Shown here piece by piece: positions 5,107-5,224 of a stretch of DNA of 5,224 bases; position 1 is the stretch's first letter, and each line of letters opens with the position of its first letter. This DNA is from an uncultured Campylobacter sp. (GTDB lineage: Bacteria; Campylobacterota; Campylobacteria; Campylobacterales; Campylobacteraceae). The stretch is from positions 1 through 5,224 of the forward strand of contig CALHQN010000089.1 of assembly GCA_938036585.1 (NCBI GenBank). Reading direction: 5' to 3'. Below the pieces are notes generated by a model, which ran no database searches, was not told the DNA's origin, and saw nothing but the letters and a program-made list of their open reading frames with translations. The translations under genes and the position numbers were made by a program.

Positions 5107-5224
5107 TCTTCTTATTTTATTAATACAAAATTCTCATGCAGATGAATATAATTATCAAGCTGGACTTGGAAGTATAGCTTATCCAAATAGAAATGTAGCA
5201 GTGGGAAGTAGTTACAGAGAGAAT
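5069..5224 (+). CDS. Exported protein, N-terminal part (start unclear, runs off the right edge)
   Basis: Fifty-two codons are open to the window edge. If read from CTG at 5069, the protein starts (M/L)KNTLNLK, followed by the hydrophobic core LSILSLLILLI (residues 9-19) and QNSHA before DEYNYQ. This is a textbook signal peptide with probable cleavage after Ala 24. The mature part begins DEYNYQAGLGSIAYPNRNVA, and I do not recognise it. No ATG, GTG or TTG lies in this frame after the upstream stop at 5039-5041, so the start is CTG, a lost ATG, or reached by a frameshift from the ATG at 5065. AAAGG at 5050-5054 could serve either. It overlaps the end of the WG-repeat remnant in another frame and shares its AT-rich composition. 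It may be a pseudogene. Confidence 0.5.
   Translation, partial: MKNTLNLKLSILSLLILLIQNSHADEYNYQAGLGSIAYPNRNVAVGSSYREN

Overview
The window looks like chromosomal DNA of a Campylobacter-type bacterium (Campylobacterota), from one of the species with mid-range rather than very low GC. The reasons are the constant AAATTT/TAAATTT words between GC-rich codons, promoters that show only an extended -10 with a T-run and GG upstream and no clear -35, and very compact gene spacing. The species assignment is inference; nothing in the window fixes it.

Layout. Positions 1-468 hold no gene I can support, only inverted repeats beyond the 3' end of moeA. Positions 469-2980 carry a minus-strand pair: a YajR-type major facilitator transporter with a C-terminal ferredoxin-like tail, then moeA (molybdenum cofactor synthesis), which overlaps the transporter by 11 bases. 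Divergently, at 3085-3714, is rdgB, the house-cleaning pyrophosphatase for non-canonical purine nucleotides. The roughly 100-base space between them holds two back-to-back promoters and decides the transporter start. Positions 3789-4345 are a run of six tRNA genes on the plus strand: Pro(TGG), His(GTG), Arg(TCG), Arg(TCT), Leu(TAG) and Asn(GTT), all with encoded CCA. A promoter precedes the run and a second possible promoter lies before Leu.

Right after tRNA-Asn the composition falls sharply (13 G/C in 60 bases at 4441-4500, against 33 in 60 at 841-900 inside moeA), and the rest of the window looks like acquired, decaying DNA. About 4665-5106 is a broken WG-repeat gene, whose repeat units sit in two or more reading frames with an in-frame nonsense codon. 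Overlapping its end is the start of an exported protein with a clear signal peptide but no ATG, GTG or TTG start; it runs off the right edge.

The left part is ordinary core genome: cofactor synthesis, efflux, nucleotide-pool sanitation and tRNA supply. The interest is at the tRNA-Asn boundary and beyond. I see no integrase, att repeat, CRISPR, toxin-antitoxin pair or complete new system here.
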